A DNA stretch of 64,000 nucleotides, taken from the NCBI GenBank assembly GCA_039707465.1, contig CM077648.1, positions 28,709,119-28,773,118 of the forward strand. The letters run 5' to 3'. This stretch comes from Rhabdophis nuchalis (taxonomy: Eukaryota; Chordata; Lepidosauria; Squamata; Natricidae). The position numbers and the translations under genes are program-made. A model generated the notes under the pieces. That model was not told the DNA's origin. It ran no database searches and saw only the letters and a program-made list of their open reading frames with translations. The number at the start of each line of letters is the position of its first letter. Position 1 is the stretch's first letter. Positions 1 to 10,933 of this stretch are shown in pieces.

Positions 1-58
1 GAGCACGTGCATGCTCTTCCTTTTCGACACTCAGTGCAGAAAAGGTTTGCCATCACTG
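1..58 (-). mobile_element. hAT-type MITE end, cut by window edge
   Basis: Read on the minus strand this starts CAGTGATGGCAAACC and continues into the GCACTGAGTG block typical of a common vertebrate hAT (Charlie-like) non-autonomous family. The same family occurs at 10575-10925. Only one terminus lies in the window. Confidence 0.6.
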
Positions 59-272
59 TCCTATACCATTTCAGACAAGTGACTGTCCAGTCTCTTCTTA
101 AAAGCCTCCCATGATGGAGCACCCACAGCTTTAGAAGGCAAACCATTCCAATGGTTAATTATTCTCACTGTTAGGAAATTTCTTCCCTCAAACAAAGGCT
201 GAAAATGTGAGTGCATCTTATGCACTGAATACAGCATATTTTGCCTACTGAAACCTTCACCAAAATGGCCGT
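59..272 (-). pseudogene. CR1 LINE ORF2 C-terminal fragment
   Basis: The minus-strand frame 61-276 encodes a C-terminal CR1 signature: a FLTVRIINHWNGLP block followed by APSWEAFKKRLD, which matches the extreme end of CR1 reverse-transcriptase ORFs. No catalytic domain is present, and the upstream codons run into unrelated MITE sequence, so the ATG at 276 is not a real start. This is a 5'-truncated, dead copy, as is normal for CR1. Confidence 0.75.
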
Positions 273-498
273 GCATAGCCGGCCATTTTCCGGCCCACCC
301 ACCAGGAGCACTCTACAAGCCTCCTAAAGGCTATTTGTGCCTTTTTTTAATTGGAAAAAAAATGGGCACATTTTTACAAAAAACGGGCCATTTTTGGGAG
401 GTTTGCAGTGCAAAACCTTTTTTTTTAATTTGCCTCTTCAAAATCTTGGTGTTTCTTATACTCCGGTGCATCTCATACTCTGAAAAATACGGGTAAGT
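273..498 (-). mobile_element. DNA-transposon/MITE fragment (GTATAAG-type terminus)
   Basis: On the minus strand the segment begins near 498 with CCGTATTTTTCAGAGTATGAG and a GCACCGGAGTATAAG repeat, then runs through A/T homopolymer blocks to a GGCCGGCTATGCACGGCCATTTTGG palindromic core (given here only in outline). This resembles a mariner-like non-autonomous family of reptiles. The second terminus was not found. Family assignment is from memory and uncertain. Confidence 0.4.
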
Positions 499-673
499 AA
501 ACATTTTAAATCAATATGTAGGGTCTCCTTAGAGTCCCTGATAATTCTGAGAAGATTCTGATTGCTTATCATTGACATACAGTATATTTTAAAGAATAAA
601 AATAATAAGAGCTCATAAAAGCAATAGAATAGTGGAAATTGACAAAAAAGTCTTTGCATACCAAGTTTTTTTA

Positions 674-745
674 TTATGTATGTATGTATGTGTGTATGTA
701 TGTATATAACAGATATATATATATATATCTGTTTGTGTGTGTGTA
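674..745. repeat. TATG/TA/TG microsatellite
   Basis: TATG, TA and TG simple repeats. They abut the likely 5' end of the Helitron-like element. Confidence 0.85.
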
Positions 746-1092
746 TTTTCCCAGCATAACTCTGGAACGCCTTGAGCAATTTCAACCTAACTTGGTACAC
801 AGATGACTTACTCTCTGGAAACAAATACTGTGGGGGGTAAGACACCCCTAAAACCCTTTGGGGGGGTGTTCTGTTAAGATACAGCCTGTTGTGCCTTAAA
901 ATGTCTTCTACTGTACAGCCATAAAATGGCTTTTACTGCATAGTGCAGTGGAGTTGCCATGGTAATGGCTTCATAGTACTCCACAAGGGGGCTCCCTCTG
1001 ATAAGGGGGAAATCCAACATTAGAAATTACATTTGGTCCAGACATTTTGCCCCTATAAATAAACACCCGGGCAACGCCAGGTTATTAGCTAG
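728..1092 (+). mobile_element. non-autonomous Helitron-like element
   Basis: The 3' end has Helitron features. A short hairpin (CCCGGGCAACGCCAGG, 1066-1081) is followed by TTATTAG and a terminal CTAG at 1089-1092, with a T as the next base. The 5' end is probably the TC at 728-729, preceded by A, which would give A/T insertion without a target duplication. The interior (TTTTCCCAGCATAACTCTGG and GTTGCCATGGTAATGGC blocks) contains no Rep/helicase frame. The 5' boundary is less certain than the 3' end because it lies beside the microsatellite. Confidence 0.6.
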
Positions 1093-2232
1093 TTTCCTAT
1101 CAAACAAACTTCTAAAGGAATGCATGCCTTCAATTTCTAATAATTGAGCCACTGAAAATGCCTTGTTAATAACCCTACTTTTTTTCCAAATTGAGGGATT
1201 TACAATAAGGATAATATTGATGATGTCAATTGCAAACTGGAATGGAACACAATACCTGGAGTTTTACCATTGTTCCGTGATCCAACAGCAATGACAACCC
1301 ACTAGTATCGTTACACAATATATCAGTGTAACAGCTTAGAAAAAGAACAGGCGAATTGGAGAGAAAAGTATCCGTTTCAATAGTGCCTGAAGCAGTTTTG
1401 CAATATCAAATGTTCAGTAATCATTTTTTCCCCCAACCCTGGAGCAAGTTTCTGAGATAAAATGCTGCACAACAACATTCAAAATGAAAAAAGCAATGTG
1501 AGCCTTAAGGGCTGCCAATAGGAAACTGGCATCCAATGCATTACTTAAGGATATTTCTTTATTAAGAATTACCATAATGTCTGTAGAACTCTTTGCTGGA
1601 TATTCAGCTAAATGGTAGGGTTAAGTAGGGAGAAGGCCTGCTATTTAAACTATGAAATGATAATATGGAATCTAGAATGATTTTGAAAGTAATTTTACTA
1701 AAAGCAAGTTTGATTAAGAGAGATGAAGAACTTCTCAAACTCCACAGAGGGCAGGATTTTGACCAAATTCACTGTCATATATGAAACGCTCTATCTTGAG
1801 TTATTTGTAAACATAATAAAGGCAGGATATAAACTAACTAACAAACATGCATACATTTCTGAAATGTGATGAAACGTAAAAATGTGACTTTTCAGTGAAA
1901 AGTCAAACAATGTATCTTTGGAGAATGGATATTAATTTCCCAAATTAAAATCTTCTATTCATGTATTTCTTTATTGCGCTTATAAGGTTATAGAATTGTC
2001 AAATTAAAAATCAAAACTTTTGCTTTGGCCATTAAGTCAGAAAGCTCTATAATAAAATACACAAATCCATAATTAATAAAACTAAAAAGTAGATATGCGG
2101 TACAATAAAATAACAATAATACAGAAAATAAGGGCAAGTGATGCTCTTTTAGAATTATAGGAAGATAAAGAATACTCTTAAAGCAGAAACAGTTGGAAAA
2201 GAAAAGCTGTTAGAATATATGCTTCCTTCAGG
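1093..2232. other. unassigned AT-rich sequence
   Basis: No coding, RNA or recognisable repeat signal was found. The stretch is AT-rich with frequent stops in all frames. Confidence 0.5.
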
Positions 2233-2240
2233 TCCTAAAG

Positions 2241-2375
2241 CAGGGCTGTCAAACTCCTGGCCCATGGGCCGGATGCGTCACACGCTGGCCATGGCCACAC
2301 CCATTTTAGCCAAGGGGGGAATAATCCCAATATGTCATGTGATGCCGCCATGATGACGTGAGTTTGACACCCCTG
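2241..2375. mobile_element. hAT MITE, CAGGGCTGTCAAACTC family
   Basis: The termini CAGGGCTGTCAAACTC and GAGTTTGACACCCCTG form an inverted repeat. It is flanked by an 8-bp target duplication with one mismatch (tcctaaag 2233-2240, tccaaaag 2376-2383), as expected for hAT transposition. It is 135 bp with no coding capacity. Related copies lie at 25939-26072 and 30865-30985. Confidence 0.9.
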
Positions 2376-2845
2376 TCCAAAAGGAAGGTATTAAGCTACA
2401 GTGATTGGTTGAGACCAACAGGTGGAAGAAAAAGGTCCAACTTGGCTGATTTTTTCAGGGATCCTTGAAAAAACTGGCAGATACCAACAGCCTTATTGTT
2501 TCTTTCTGGAGTTACTTACAATTGCTATCCTTTCATTTTGCACCTGCTGCCAAAAGATTCTAGCTATGAATAATTATGCATTTGTAGCTTGCCATGCTGC
2601 TTTGATTGTCTGTTTATATATGTTTGCTGCTTATCTAAAGATTGCTTGTTTATTGCCAAGCAAAGTGTAAATCTCATAGCCATAGAACATTTGGTTTTGG
2701 AGCTGAATGAAATTCCTGCAGTCATCCCCTCTTAGCTCAACTATCTTCATTGTGTTGTCTCAGGGGTATAAAGTGAAGAGTGGCTCCCATGTGTGTCACC
2801 TTGAATTCCCACGCAAAATGTGAATGTTGCTATTGTGGTCTAAAT

Positions 2846-3137
2846 CAGGGGTCCCCAACCCCCGGTCCGTGGACCGGTGCCAGTCCGTGGCTTGATAGGA
2901 ACCGGGCCGCAGGGCCGGAGAGGAGGAGGAGGGGGCAGCCCCCTGGGCAGAGCGCGCGCAGGCGCAGCCGTTCGCGCCGTTGGAGGCCTTAGAGGGCCGA
3001 GTGAGCTGACTCCCCCCCGCGTGCGCATGTGCCGCCTGTTCACCCTCCCCCCCTGCTCCTCCTCTATGCCAGCCGGTCCGCAGAATTTTCTTTAAAATGA
3101 AACCGGTCCCTGGTGCAAAAAAGGTTGGGGACCCCTG
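2846..3137. mobile_element. hAT MITE, CAGGGGTCCCCAACC family
   Basis: The termini CAGGGGTCCCCAACC and GGTTGGGGACCCCTG are inverted repeats. The 8-bp target duplication gtctaaat (2838-2845, 3138-3145) is perfect. The 292-bp interior is GC- and CpG-rich and has no transposase. Small frames inside it are composition artefacts. Confidence 0.92.
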
Positions 3138-3227
3138 GTCTAAATAACTGTGAACCTCTGCCAGGAAACCTATGGCTTCTGAAGAGGGGTAATAAAACGT
3201 CTCAAAATTACAGAGAGCTTCACTGTC

Positions 3228-4190
3228 TAATCAATTTATTTATTTTATTTTATTTTATTAAATTTATACCCCGCCCTTCTCCTTGTTAGGACCCAGGGCG
3301 GCGCACAGGCATTATTAAAACCACAAAATACAAAATACAAAATCGATTAAAATATATTAAATTATTAGACCCGTGCTAAAAACCCATTTTAAAACCATAC
3401 CAAATTAATTTTAAATTTAAAAGTCAGAAGTAGGGGCTATCCTAGGCCGGCTTGTTGGAATAGATACGTCTTAAGACGTTGGCGGAAGAGGCGGAGGTCC
3501 GAGATAGTGCGAAGGTCGGGGGGTAGGTCGTTCCAGAGGGCCGGGCCCGCCACAGAGAAGGCCCTTCCCCTGGGTGTCGCCAGCCGGCATTGCCCCGCTG
3601 ACGGCACCCGGAGAAGACCCTCTCTGTGGGAGCGGATCGGACGAAGGGATGTATGGGGCAGGAGACGGTCTCGTATATAGCTAGGCCCCGAGCCATGGAG
3701 CGATTTAAAGATGGTCGTCAACACCTTGAAGCGCACTCGAAAGGCCACAGGCAGCCAGTGCAGCTCGCGCAGGAGAGGTGTTATGTGGGTTTGCCTTGAG
3801 GCACCCATAATCACCCGCGCGGCCGCATTCTGTACTAACTGTAGCTTTCGAGTGCACCTCAAGGGGAGCCCCATGTAGAGAGCGTTACAGTAATCCAGCC
3901 GGGATGTCACAAGCGCTTGAGTGACTGTGCGAAGGGCTCCCCGGTCCAGTAAGGGGCGCAACTGGCGTATCAGGCGTACCTGATAGAACGCCCCCCTGGC
4001 CACGGCCGTCACATGGTCCTCCATGGACAGCCGCGAATCCAGGAGGACGCCCAAGTTGCGCGCCCTCTCCACGGGGGCCAGTTGTTCGCCCCCAATGGCC
4101 AGTGTTGGACTTATCTGGCTGAACCGGGGTGCCGGAAACCACAGCCACTCGGTCTTGGACGGGTTGAGCTTGAGTTTGTTACTACCCATC
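3228..4190 (-). pseudogene. 5'-truncated L2 LINE, RT C-terminal part
   Basis: The minus-strand frame 4189-3437 (250 codons, open to a natural stop) encodes the part of an L2-clade ORF downstream of the catalytic motif. It starts [20 protein letters not shown] and continues through the RLDYCNALYMGLPL and [17 protein letters not shown] blocks to the C-terminus. The 3' UTR follows, with the gcccagggcggc-type end box and an ATTTT/AAAT tail at 3228-3265. The endonuclease and RT catalytic residues are absent because of 5' truncation, which is the usual fate of target-primed insertions. The ATG is internal to the ancestral protein. Confidence 0.88.
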
Positions 4191-4402
4191 CAATGAAATT
4201 CTCAAAGCACTTTGAGGCTGAAAAAACATTAAAAGCACACCGTTATAGTGCACTTACGATATAATGTGTTTAATTAAATTAATCTTATTACTGAATATGA
4301 AACATACAATGACTGAATCAAAAGTCAGCTATCATAAATTATATTTGTAAAGTTACCTAGTGACCAAAACAGAAAAAAGAAAAAAAAAGACCGTGTGAAA
4401 GG

Positions 4403-4867
4403 CAGGGGTGGGTTCCTGCCAGTTCTAACCTCTTCTATAGAAGAGGTTCCACAAATCTACAGTGCCGTTTAGAACCGGTTCCAGCTCCCTCCCCCGCCCC
4501 CGTCTGCACATCATCAAGATGAAGAGCGAGAGGAGGAATTCTGTGAGCTGAAGTCCACAAGTCTTAAAGCTGTCAAGTTTGAACACCCCTGGGGTTTTTT
4601 TTTCTAAAGGGTTAGGGGTGCAAGGGTCTTGTAACTTGACAGCTTTAACACTTGCATGCTTCAATGCCAGAGTTTCTGCGCCAATATTTTGGTTGCTAAG
4701 CAAGAGCGTTGTTAAGTGAGTTTCACTACATTTTACAAGTTGGCCAAACCCACCCAGTCACATGGCTGGCAAGCCACTCCCACCTGGTCACATGGCCAGC
4801 AAGCCACTCCCTCAAAGCAGGCCACACCGACAGAAGAGGTTCTAAAAATTTTTGAAACCCATCACTG
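4403..4867. mobile_element. hAT MITE, CAGKGGTGGGTT family
   Basis: The termini CAGGGGTGGGTTC and GAAACCCATCACTG are bounded by an 8-bp target duplication with one mismatch (gtgaaagg 4395-4402, gtgagagg 4868-4875). The internal blocks TTGGTTGCTAAGCAAGAGCG and GGCAAGCCACTCCCAC recur in the copies at 6943-7368 and, inverted, at 40227-41627. Confidence 0.9.
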
Positions 4868-4875
4868 GTGAGAGG

Positions 4876-6934
4876 TTAATATTAATCACATTTCATACAT
4901 TGTTCAAATGCAGCCAGAACTCTTTAACTGAACTGTTTAAATGTCCATGGATCTAGCCTAAGACTAATCACCACCTGCCAACTCAATGACTGCTGGTATC
5001 AAGGGGCAACTCCCAACTGTGAATCTGCAACCACATCTAAAATGGGCTTCATTTCAATCTCCATGGATGTTTCACTGAATGTGCCTCTACTGTGTCTGGA
5101 TTCAGTGTTAGCCTTTTCTCTTATCTAGACTCCATACAATTAAATAACATTCAAGGGTGTCGATTTATTTTTTCAAATTAGAACAATAGAATGAAGTTAT
5201 ATTAGCATGCTGATGCCAGAATCCTATTTCAAAATGCCAAATGACTAACTAGCATTTTTTAAATAGATGTTAGAACAATATAAAAGACAGGGCAAGTACC
5301 CCAGGATATCACAGTGTTAGGTGTAAAACAATAATTCCCTAGAATCATTACCTGAGTGATGTTATTAGGAAGGACTAGAACCATTGTAAAATAGTGTCTT
5401 GGTCAACAGAAAATTGCAAAGACATCTAGAATAATTAATAATTAATAAATTCAAACAATTTCTGAGATTAATTATTCTAACAATAATTTACGAAGACAAT
5501 TCAAAAAGTTTAAGTATAATTGGGCGAGATCCCATTCAGGTGCCTCTAGAAATATCATGTTAATATAATTTTAGCTTTAGGTATTTGGGGTCTATGGTAA
5601 CTTAAGTTGTAAATCAAGGACTACCTATAATCTATCTGCCACCACTACAAAGGTGCATGGTGCACCAGTCTAAAATTGGCTGGACAATGATTTATCCTTG
5701 AAACACACTTACAACTACTTCCTAAACTTTGTTGTCAAAACTAAAAAATTAAGATAATTATGGTTTAATTATGTCACTTCATTGTTTTAGAAATCTATCG
5801 ACGCTGAGTAGCTAATATACATTTAAGTAAATAAATCCAAATTCAAATAGTTAAGAATCATGTAGATCAATCTCTGTAGTTGGAGTGTCATCTACTGGCT
5901 ATTTTAAATCTCTCAGGATTCATTGTTAGTTAAAGATGTCTGCATGAAAAATGCATAAATGTTTTTATTATTGTTTAGGAAGCCATGAAAATAAATATTT
6001 TAACTAAATTTAGGTTGAGATGCATGATACTTTCAGATGATGACCCCAGAAGGTGTGGAGCTCTCCTTCATTGAGATTTTGATGCAGATGGTGAATGACT
6101 TCCTCTCAGTTTTGTTGCAATATCAGAAATCCTAAACTGATCTTTCAGGTTCTGTGGTATCTTAAATTGACTTCAATGGAAATACATTGATAAGAGCCTG
6201 ACTCTACATGTAGAAATATCTCCTTGTACTTTCCTTCAAGCACTGGGAAAACTTGAGCCTTTAATACACCCTGTATCTTCATACTTTAGTTTTGGTCCTT
6301 AGCCATTTTCTATGTCTCACCTCAAGGGTTATCTGTCTGGAAAATAAATAGAAAAGATTTGAATAGTGTTCATGTTTATTCTTATATTCATTTACAAAGA
6401 GACATTCCCAAGATAGGCAAGTGTGCCTCTTCAGGATGAAACTTGCCCTATACTTGCTGGCTTATTGTGCATTCAGTGGTACATAAATCCATACTCAGAA
6501 CAAAAGGGAATTTTATTTTATTTAGCATTGTCTGTTCACATCTCTGTAACATCTGCAGCTTTAAGTGTGGCATTACCTAAGTTCCCAGATAACGTCCTAT
6601 AAGATTAACCTTTAAACAAGAAATAGTTTGCATGATGTAACATGCATTGTAGCATGAATGATGTATTTCTCTCTACAATTTACTCTAAGAACAGCACCCA
6701 CACTGAGAGAAGGCAGCGTTTGGTTCAGTAAATGTGATCATCTTAATGTTAGCAGTGCAATAGAAAAGAATAGTTAAAAGAAAGAAAGAAACATTTGAGA
6801 TCTCCTGATCTTTCAGTGAAATGAACAGCTGCTTTGAATACACATTCAATTGCACATGCTGTTTTCTGGATATGCTTCCTGGGGGGAGCTGCTTTATTGC
6901 ACCTACGATCTCTAAGCTCTTTAAATAATCTTGC
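4876..6934. other. unassigned AT-rich sequence
   Basis: No gene or recognisable repeat is supported. Only short frames with no recognisable composition or motif are present. Confidence 0.5.
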
Positions 6935-6942
6935 AACCACGT

Positions 6943-7145
6943 CAGTGGTGGGTTTCTGCAGGCTCGCACCTACTCGCGAGAGCCGGTTGGTGAAATTTAG
7001 AGAACCGGTGAGAGGGTGTTCCACCGGCATACCTGGAAGTAAATCTGGCCCGCCGCTGCCAGTGACCCAACGGGAAGGAAAGGAAAGGAAAGGAAAGGGA
7101 AGGAAGGAAGGAAGGAAGGAAGGAAGGAAGGAAGGAAGGAAGGAA

Positions 7146-7197
<52 letters not shown>

Positions 7198-7368
7198 CAT
7201 CACAATTGAGTCCAAAATTTTGGTTGCTAAGCAAGAGCGTTGTTAAATGAGTTTCACCACATTTTAAAAGGTGGCCACTCCCACCCTGTCACACAACTGG
7301 CAAGCCACGCCCACAAAATAGGCCACACCTACAGAGTAGGTTCTAAAAAAATTTGAAACCCACCACTG
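6943..7368. mobile_element. hAT MITE with internal microsatellites
   Basis: The ends CAGTGGTGGGTTTC and GAAACCCACCACTG are bracketed by a perfect 8-bp duplication aaccacgt (6935-6942, 7369-7376). Its interior matches the copy at 4403-4867. GGAA (about 7075-7145) and AAAT (about 7145-7190) arrays have expanded inside it. Confidence 0.93.
7075..7192. repeat. GGAA then AAAT microsatellite
   Basis: Two adjoining tetranucleotide arrays lie inside the MITE. They account for the long artefactual open frames over this stretch on both strands. Confidence 0.95.
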
Positions 7369-7518
7369 AACCACGTTCACTGCCCAAAAAGTGTTGGCTG
7401 GACAATATTGATGTTAGAGTAATGGCCTTGAGGAAATCTCTTAAAACAGTGGACCAGAGTATCAATGGCATCAAGTGATTGATAAGGATTCAGCATCAAA
7501 AAGGCAAGGGCAAGAGCA

Positions 7519-7646
7519 GCAAAGCAAAGCAAAGCAAAGCAAAGCAAAGCAAAGCAAAGCAAAGCAAAGCAAAGCAAAGCAAAGCAAAGCAAAGCAAAGC
7601 AAAGCAAAGCAAAGCAAAGCAAAGCAAAGCAAAGCAAAGCAAAGCT
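7519..7646. repeat. AAAGC pentanucleotide array
   Basis: About 25 uninterrupted AAAGC units. Because 5 is coprime to 3 and no unit phase creates a stop, open frames run through in several phases. These are not genes. Confidence 0.97.
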
Positions 7647-7649
7647 CTG

Positions 7650-8160
7650 CCTTTAGACAGTTCTGTTAAGCAAACTGATAGATGTAGAACTTCATGACTG
7701 GTAGCCTAAATTAACCCTAAGATCATTTGCTTTTAGCAATTGCCAAGCCATTTGAATGGGTCCCTAAAATAACTAAATCCAGTTAGCTTTATCTTATAAT
7801 TTCTCTTGCATTTAGTAAAAAATAATTTGTATATATCCTTCAGGTATCTTTCTTAATTCATTAAGTGAACATTTCAGCTAACAAAATGGAAATAAACATT
7901 TTAAAACATGCAATTAATCGTGTTTAGAGATTTATTTTTCATGAATTTATTATTTTACTATTTCTTCTGAACAGACATGCATAGCTGATCTTCAGGTGAT
8001 TGTTCACATTGTGTTGGAAACATATCTTTAAAGAAAATATTCTGGCCCACTACAAAATTTAGGTCTCCAAATGTACCTAACATGGATCCCTAAAACTGAG
8101 AAAAACTTTACAAATATAGCACTTGAACATCTTGGATATTACTAGGTACAGATTTACAAA
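7650..8160. other. unassigned sequence
   Basis: Nothing recognisable was found between the AAAGC array and the Sauria SINE. Confidence 0.5.
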
Positions 8161-8172
8161 TGTATGTCATTA

Positions 8173-8515
8173 AGGTAAAGGTAACAGTTCCCCTCGCACA
8201 TATGTGTTCCTGACTCTAGGGGGAGGTATTCATCTCCATTTTAAAGCTGAAGAGCCAGCACTGTCCAAAGACATCTCCATGGTCATGTGGCCGGCATGAC
8301 TAAACTCTGAAGGCGCATGGAATGCTGTTATCTTCCCACCAAAGTGGTCCCTATTTTTCTATTTGCATTTTTACATGGTTTCGAACTGCTAGGTTGGCAG
8401 AAGCTGGGACAAGTAATGGGAGTTCAGTCCGTTACCTGGTACTAGGGATTCAAACCACTGAACTGCCGACCTTTCTGATTGACAAGCTCAGCGTCTTAGC
8501 CACTGAGCCATCCTT
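8173..8515 (-). mobile_element. Sauria-type SINE (tRNA head, Bov-B-like tail)
   Basis: On the minus strand the head carries tRNA-like promoter boxes (TGGCTAAGACGCTGAGC and GGTTTGAATCC), a central CCACCAAAG/AATAGGGACC body, and a GGGGAACTGTTACCTTTACC tail of the type shared with Bov-B LINEs. The 12-bp duplication tgtatgtcatta (8161-8172, 8516-8527) marks target-primed insertion. Confidence 0.93.
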
Positions 8516-8527
8516 TGTATGTCATTA

Positions 8528-9682
8528 CTTGAAGTAATAATAATGAAACTAAAGTAGTTTGGAAGGGTCAGTGGAGAAGACCCTGATGTTTTAAAAAAGC
8601 TCAAGGTAATTGAAAAAGAGGCTGATGAAAAGTAAGAGGCCAGGTCTATGATTGGTGACAGAAACATAACCTTACAATAACTCAACAAAGTACTTCGGGT
8701 TAGACACTTCTGGCAAATTGATGTTCATCATGTCACAAAGATTTAGATAGAATTAAAAACAACAAAAATAAGAACTACCACTACCTCAACTTCATTCGAG
8801 TCTGTCATCTAAATTCATTGATTCTATGAAATGTGTTGCATGAGCTTTATTTGCATTCTTGTGTGTATACAGCATGAGGAAATCCCCTGCCACATGTTGT
8901 ACCCAGTGCCCTATTTCATAGCCATAGAATATGCCCATATTCTATTACCAAAAATTGGAACAAAAACAACAATTTTTGGACAGCCATCTTGATGCCTCTA
9001 TTTGCATCTTAAACATTCCCAATTTCCTCCCCCAAATGTGAAAAGAACTGAAAACCTTTTTTCCTCAGTGACTTCAACGTCATTTGATATACTGTCAACA
9101 GCCCTTACAACTCCCCCAATTTAAAATTGAAAGTAAAAATGATGAAAATACTTCTCCAAGGCAGAGAAAAAATTCTTAAATTGAGCTTGTGGGTATGCTC
9201 ATTTCTGAATCTAAGCATATGTCAAACTTATTTTTCTTCTACTTCTTTCTGATAAAGGATGTATAAGGCATTGGACAAGAAAGCTGTGGATGTTGATATA
9301 CATAAGGCACATTCAATTTAAATTGCTTCATTATGTATCCATAACTGTTGAGTCAGAAATTTAGAAGTAGGATTTAAGGTGAAGGAACAACTTTAGCATT
9401 CAAGATTTTAACATATTTTTCTATCCAACACCAGTAGAGGTCACTGCTTGACCAACAGTGAACCTAAAGGAGACTCAAGTTCTGATATTACTAAATTTTA
9501 AGAAAGTGGGTGTTTCTCTGAACAGGAGTACAACGATGTGATGTTTGAACAATCAATTTAATGAATAATGTCCCTTAAACATTTAGCATGATTTTCCTTA
9601 TGAACTGCTAGAATAGAATAGAATCATTACACTGCAGAGAGTATGTCCTCTCTTGTAAATTGGTGAAAGAAAGGAAGAAATC
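8528..9682. other. unassigned AT-rich sequence
   Basis: No supported feature. Confidence 0.5.
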
Positions 9683-9690
9683 AAGGACAC

Positions 9691-9838
9691 CAGTGGTGGG
9701 TTTATACTGGTTTTACTACTGGTTCACTCGTATGCATGCACGCATGCGCAGAAGCATCTGGGTGGGTGGGCGGAGCCTCCCACCACTGCGACTACTGGTT
9801 TGGCTCAACCAGGCCAAACCGGGAACAATCCACCTCTG
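9691..9838. mobile_element. short hAT MITE, CAGTGGTGGGTT family
   Basis: The ends CAGTGGTGGGTTTA and AATCCACCTCTG are bounded by an 8-bp duplication with one mismatch (aaggacac 9683-9690, aagtacac 9839-9846). It is 148 bp and contains CATGCACGCATGCGCAGAAG. Confidence 0.85.
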
Positions 9839-10249
9839 AAGTACACAAATCTCTAAGGACTTTTCTCTGCTCTGAGCTAGCTTTTCTTGAACTGATAGAA
9901 AATCATACTAGCACAGTCCTCTCATTTTCGATTCCTAAAAGTCTTTTTTTATAATTCCTTGAGTAGTGGTGTTCTGATTCTGCAACTTCAGAGCACAGAG
10001 CCTATGCTTCACTTTCCCCTTTGAACATGTGGGAAGTCTCCATTAGTCATGACGATGAAATGGGCATGGGATGACATCTTAAACGTTGAGCTTATGTGCC
10101 TTTTCTGTTGGTAAATAAAGTTTAAACACTTCTACCCACCCACCGGCCCACACACAGACAAAAATATCACTCACAAGAAAAGCAGGAAAACGCAGCACTT
10201 GCACCATTATGCAATTTTACTTTATGCAGCAACAGCAGCTGCAGCCTTA

Positions 10250-10508
<259 letters not shown>

Positions 10509-10574
10509 GGCATTTTCAAGCTAAGTTTTAGACAATTGCAATTCGCCTAATTGCCCTGCTTGAATTTACTATGC

Positions 10575-10925
10575 CAGTGTTAGCAAATCTTTTCGGCACT
10601 GAGTGCTGAAATGGAAGGGCGTGCATACAGGAGCGCCAGAAACCGGAAGAGCAGCTCCCCAGTGCGTATGCACGAGCCAGGAAGCTGAGCTTCTGGTTTC
10701 CAGCGCCACATGCATGCCGACTGCCTAGTCTTTTGGTTTCTGGCATGCATGTGCACCTGAAGACCAGCTGGCTGCATGCAAACCAGAAGCTCAGCTTCCA
10801 AGCCCACATGCGAAGACCAGCTAGCGGTCTGGAACCTGGAAGGGCAATGGATGATGGCTGGCGTGCTGGGAGAGATGGCTCTGCATGCCACTTCTGGCAC
10901 ATGTGCCATAGGTTCGCCATCTCGG
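10575..10925. mobile_element. hAT MITE, CAGTGNTGGCGAAC family
   Basis: The start CAGTGTTAGCAAATCTTTTC and the end GGTTCGCCATCTCGG are degenerate inverted termini. The flanks tactatgc (10567-10574) and tactatac (10926-10933) form an 8-bp duplication with one mismatch. The CCAGAAGC/GCTTCTGG interior is partly self-complementary, which creates mirrored open frames on both strands. Confidence 0.85.
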
Positions 10926-10933
10926 TACTATAC

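Noticed and set aside
2422..2670. 82-codon frame as a small secreted or membrane protein
   Set aside because: No supporting context; AT-rich unique sequence with chance open frame.
7519..7646. CRISPR-like array
   Set aside because: A pure pentamer array without spacers, in a eukaryotic context.
7377..7697. Long frames through the AAAGC array on both strands
   Set aside because: They are created by a stop-free pentamer repeat and encode only repeated AKQSK or CFALL-type units.
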